A stretch of 20,950 nt of DNA from a virus. The notes below the pieces were generated by a model. It made no database searches. It was given only the letters and a program-made list of their open reading frames with translations, and was not told the DNA's origin. The first letter of the stretch is position 1, and each line of letters starts with the position of its first letter. The stretch spans positions 1 to 20,950 of the IMG/VR virus record IMGVR_UViG_3300050025_000103. One strand, written 5' to 3'. This document shows, one piece after another, positions 19,150 through 20,950 of the stretch. The position numbers and the translations under genes are program-made.

Positions 19150-20950
19150 GCCCCTCCTCGAATATCTGCTTTATCGGCAACATACGCCCATCAGATACTC
19201 TAAACTTATGATCCATAGAGCACTTTACCTGAATCCCAGTGTCAAGCGTAAACTCGAACACTTCTTTGGCTCCATTATCGTGAACACCTTTGATGGGCAC
19301 GAAGATCTGCTCTTTTGTTAGTTCATCTCTGCTGCGCACAAAATCTCCCTCTGTATGGCTATCAAACAAATCCCCTATGGTGGTCCTTCTACATATTACA
19401 CCGTTCGCATCAAAAACATCAATGCTTTCATCTTTATATAGGCAGGCGTTAAACCCGTAGCCGGCGAAGGGCTCAACTACATCTACCCAAATCTCCTCTG
19501 CCTGATTCACTGTTGTCTTGCTTACTTTACAGGCATCAGTTATAAACTCTAACTTCAATCTCTCGGCCAACTCAGGATTCTTGCCTTTGAGTTTTGTTAG
19601 TTTGCGAAGACCATCTGCTTTATTTAAGTCCCAACCAGCTACTGTATTTGCCAGTTTCATCAGTTGCTCTTCATACACTCCTACGCCCAAAGTAGATTCA
19701 AGTGCCGGCCGAAGACACTCATGCTTAAACTCAATAGGAACACGCCCATCTCTGCGGCCAATGTATATATCACGACTCTTGGCAGCACTTGGACGGCCCA
19801 AAGCATTCACCAAACTCAAATCCTCAATACACTTGGGTTTGATTTTTTTACACAGCTCTATCATATGTGGCGAACCCATCTGAAACACGCCCAAAGTACG
19901 ACCCTTTGCTACGTCTGCCCAAACTGCCGCGTCATCTAAGGGAATGTCTTTTGGCTCTGGACACTTTTGGCCCAGCACTCCGGCATTCTTCAAGGTATCG
20001 GCTACTATGCTAAGATGCTCTATTACCAGCAAGTCCATCTTAATCAGGCCCACTTCTTCACACCGATTCTTCTCATATTGAACTGCTACCGCTCCGTTCT
20101 TGTCTATGCGAAGTGGAAGGAAAGTACTTAAATCCGTGTCGCCTATTATCAGACCGGCCGCGTGGGTTGCGTAGTTTTTCTCCAACCCTATAAGTTTCCG
20201 GCCATACTCTTCCAACTGCGGATACTTAGCGCAGGCCTCACGGAACTCTTTGGACTCGGCAAGAGCGTCATCAAAAGACACATGAGGACGTAATGCTGTT
20301 GCTGCCGGTATTGTGTCTGTGATTCGATTAGCTATTTTAAATGCCTCAGACTTCGAACCACCCAGCTCCAAACTACGCGCTATGTCCTTAATCGTCACTT
20401 TTGGCGTCATAGTACTTAGGTTGGATACGTGAGCTACATTCTTTTCGCCGTACTTTTTGATTAAATACTGCTCAACCCAATCACGCCCTACTGGATCCAT
20501 ATCGGTGTCTATGTCGGGGAATGCTTTCTTCTCCTTATTGTGAAAGCGTTCGAATAGTAGGTCATACTGTATAGAATTAACGTCGTGTATGCGTAGCAAG
20601 TAAGCTACCAAAGATCCAGCTACACTATTATGTACTACCCCATTGGTTGTAAGGTATGAGTGGTCGTCTTTTACTTGAAGATCATACACCTTACTGACAC
20701 CATTCGTATATGTTTTTCCCATAATCGGTGAAAAGTATCCATTACCGAAGTCGAGTTCTGATCGGGCCGGTCGAGTACTTAGGCCATGAAACTTGATCTT
20801 ATAGCTCTCGTTACACCGATATTTGCCACGCATAAATGGTTTGCGAGTTGATACGGACGACTTAATGCCAAGATACAGCAACGCCTCCTTAGTCTCCAGC
20901 ATTAGTCGTTTGCTCGTAGTATCAATACTCTCACGATAATCATCCTTCTC
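19130..20950 (-). CDS. dnaE: DNA polymerase III alpha, N-terminal fragment with two inteins (5' end off window)
   Basis: The frame is open to the right edge; the ATG at 20902 is internal, inside an intein. From right to left: the C-end of a LAGLIDADG-type intein (to 20627), then 394 extein residues, then the N-half of a split intein to the stop. The extein opens with SVAGSLVAYLLRIHDVNSIQ, the family motif after GRG, followed by PDIDTDMD with the first catalytic aspartates, LIKMDLLVIEHLSIV with the third, the finger-like region VGVYEEQLMKLANTVAGWDL, and VVEPFAGYGFNA just before the split intein. This is the palm and finger part of a bacterial replicative C-family polymerase; the PHP domain would be outside the window. 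The FNK lysine of the usual motif is Ala here. Confidence 0.94.
   Translation of the reverse strand, partial: EKDDYRESIDTTSKRLMLETKEALLYLGIKSSVSTRKPFMRGKYRCNESYKIKFHGLSTRPARSELDFGNGYFSPIMGKTYTNGVSKVYDLQVKDDHSYLTTNGVVHNSVAGSLVAYLLRIHDVNSIQYDLLFERFHNKEKKAFPDIDTDMDPVGRDWVEQYLIKKYGEKNVAHVSNLSTMTPKVTIKDIARSLELGGSKSEAFKIANRITDTIPAATALRPHVSFDDALAESKEFREACAKYPQLEEYGRKLIGLEKNYATHAAGLIIGDTDLSTFLPLRIDKNGAVAVQYEKNRCEEVGLIKMDLLVIEHLSIVADTLKNAGVLGQKCPEPKDIPLDDAAVWADVAKGRTLGVFQMGSPHMIELCKKIKPKCIEDLSLVNALGRPSAAKSRDIYIGRRDGRVPIEFKHECLRPALESTLGVGVYEEQLMKLANTVAGWDLNKADGLRKLTKLKGKNPELAERLKLEFITDACKVSKTTVNQAEEIWVDVVEPFAGYGFNACLYKDESIDVFDANGVICRRTTIGDLFDSHTEGDFVRSRDELTKEQIFVPIKGVHDNGAKEVFEFTLDTGIQVKCSMDHKFRVSDGRMLPIKQIFEEGLDIVCM
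19133..19444 (-). other. Split intein, N-terminal half (104 residues)
   Basis: It begins with Cys1 (CLYKDESIDVFDANG) right after FNA of the polymerase and ends at the gene's stop. Block B is QVKCSMDHKFRV with the conserved His. GVHDNGAKEVFEFTLDTGIQ and DGRMLPIKQIFEEGLDIV follow the pattern of cyanobacterial DnaE N-halves (102-123 residues). No endonuclease domain is inside; the gene stops where a canonical split intein breaks. Confidence 0.92.
20627..20950 (-). other. C-terminal part of a second, LAGLIDADG-type intein
   Basis: The last 108 visible residues end VYDLQVKDDHSYLTTNGVVHN followed by Ser, with intein blocks F and G and a His-Asn terminus. Upstream, IDTTSKRLMLETKEALLYLG then IKSSVSTRKPFMRGKYR is the usual C-terminal subdomain of a LAGLIDADG homing endonuclease. 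The intein sits before the Ser of GRG(S)xAGSLVAY. Its start is outside the window, so I cannot tell whether it is continuous. Confidence 0.88.

Noticed and set aside
17124-20950. Cyanobacterial origin because of DnaE split inteins
   Set aside because: The insertion site differs, an endonuclease gene sits in the break, and all surrounding genes look like phage genes.
1-20950. tRNA genes, CRISPR arrays and insertion sequences
   Set aside because: I saw no cloverleaf-like sequence in the gaps, no regularly spaced repeats and no transposase gene.

Overview
The window reads as part of a large tailed double-stranded DNA bacteriophage genome, probably a large or 'huge' phage of aquatic type. Every supportable gene lies on the minus strand, tightly packed, usually with 4-nt ATGA/GTGA stop-start overlaps and AGGAG-type ribosome binding sites. 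Base composition looks mid-40s % GC by eye. I see no tRNA, rRNA, CRISPR array or insertion sequence. The host is a bacterium; several lipobox signal peptides show that some products are meant for the cell envelope.

In the direction of transcription (right to left), 17124-20950 holds a bacterial-type DNA polymerase III alpha (DnaE) gene that is broken twice. The right edge carries the C-terminal end of a LAGLIDADG-type intein inserted just before the Ser of the polymerase motif GRG(S)xAGSLVAY. Further on, the gene is physically split by a naturally split intein. The first gene ends with a 104-residue intein N-half. A free-standing Vsr-like homing endonuclease gene follows, overlapping both neighbours. 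The second gene begins with a 37-residue intein C-half followed by the rest of the polymerase. Protein trans-splicing would be needed to make the enzyme. Next come a ribbon-helix-helix regulator behind a perfect 17-bp inverted repeat that buries its ribosome binding site, a 19-codon leader-like ORF and an HNH endonuclease.

13261-16501 is a string of small genes: a zinc-ribbon protein, a run of very short ORFs (24 to 66 residues), many with one membrane segment and a coiled-coil tail, and a 205-residue protein that might be a UvsY-like recombination mediator. 12454-13235 is a gp32-like ssDNA-binding protein with its own sigma70-type promoter, a hairpin at the predicted transcript 5' end, and an intrinsic terminator after the gene.

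7106-12372 mixes recombination and chaperone genes (RuvC-type resolvase, complete DnaJ, RecA/UvsX) with envelope genes: three lipobox lipoproteins, a related signal-peptide protein lacking the lipobox Cys, and a lipoprotein-type trypsin-like serine protease. A promoter at 6983-7012 then drives a compact operon: tandem zinc-ribbon protein, Toprim (DnaG-like) primase core, sigma-region-4-like protein, and translation initiation factor IF3.

After a 95-base gap with a candidate regulatory motif, 1-4877 looks like a different, possibly virion or packaging, module. It holds five proteins of mostly unknown function: one with an internally duplicated domain, one with helical repeats and zinc motifs, one terminase-small-subunit-like, and a partial 464+ residue coiled-coil and Pro-rich protein running off the left edge.

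Together, the right and middle parts supply replication (DnaE, primase, SSB), recombination (RecA, RuvC, possible UvsY), host takeover of translation and transcription (IF3, sigma-like), folding (DnaJ) and envelope modification. The least ordinary features are the fractured polymerase gene and the phage-encoded IF3.
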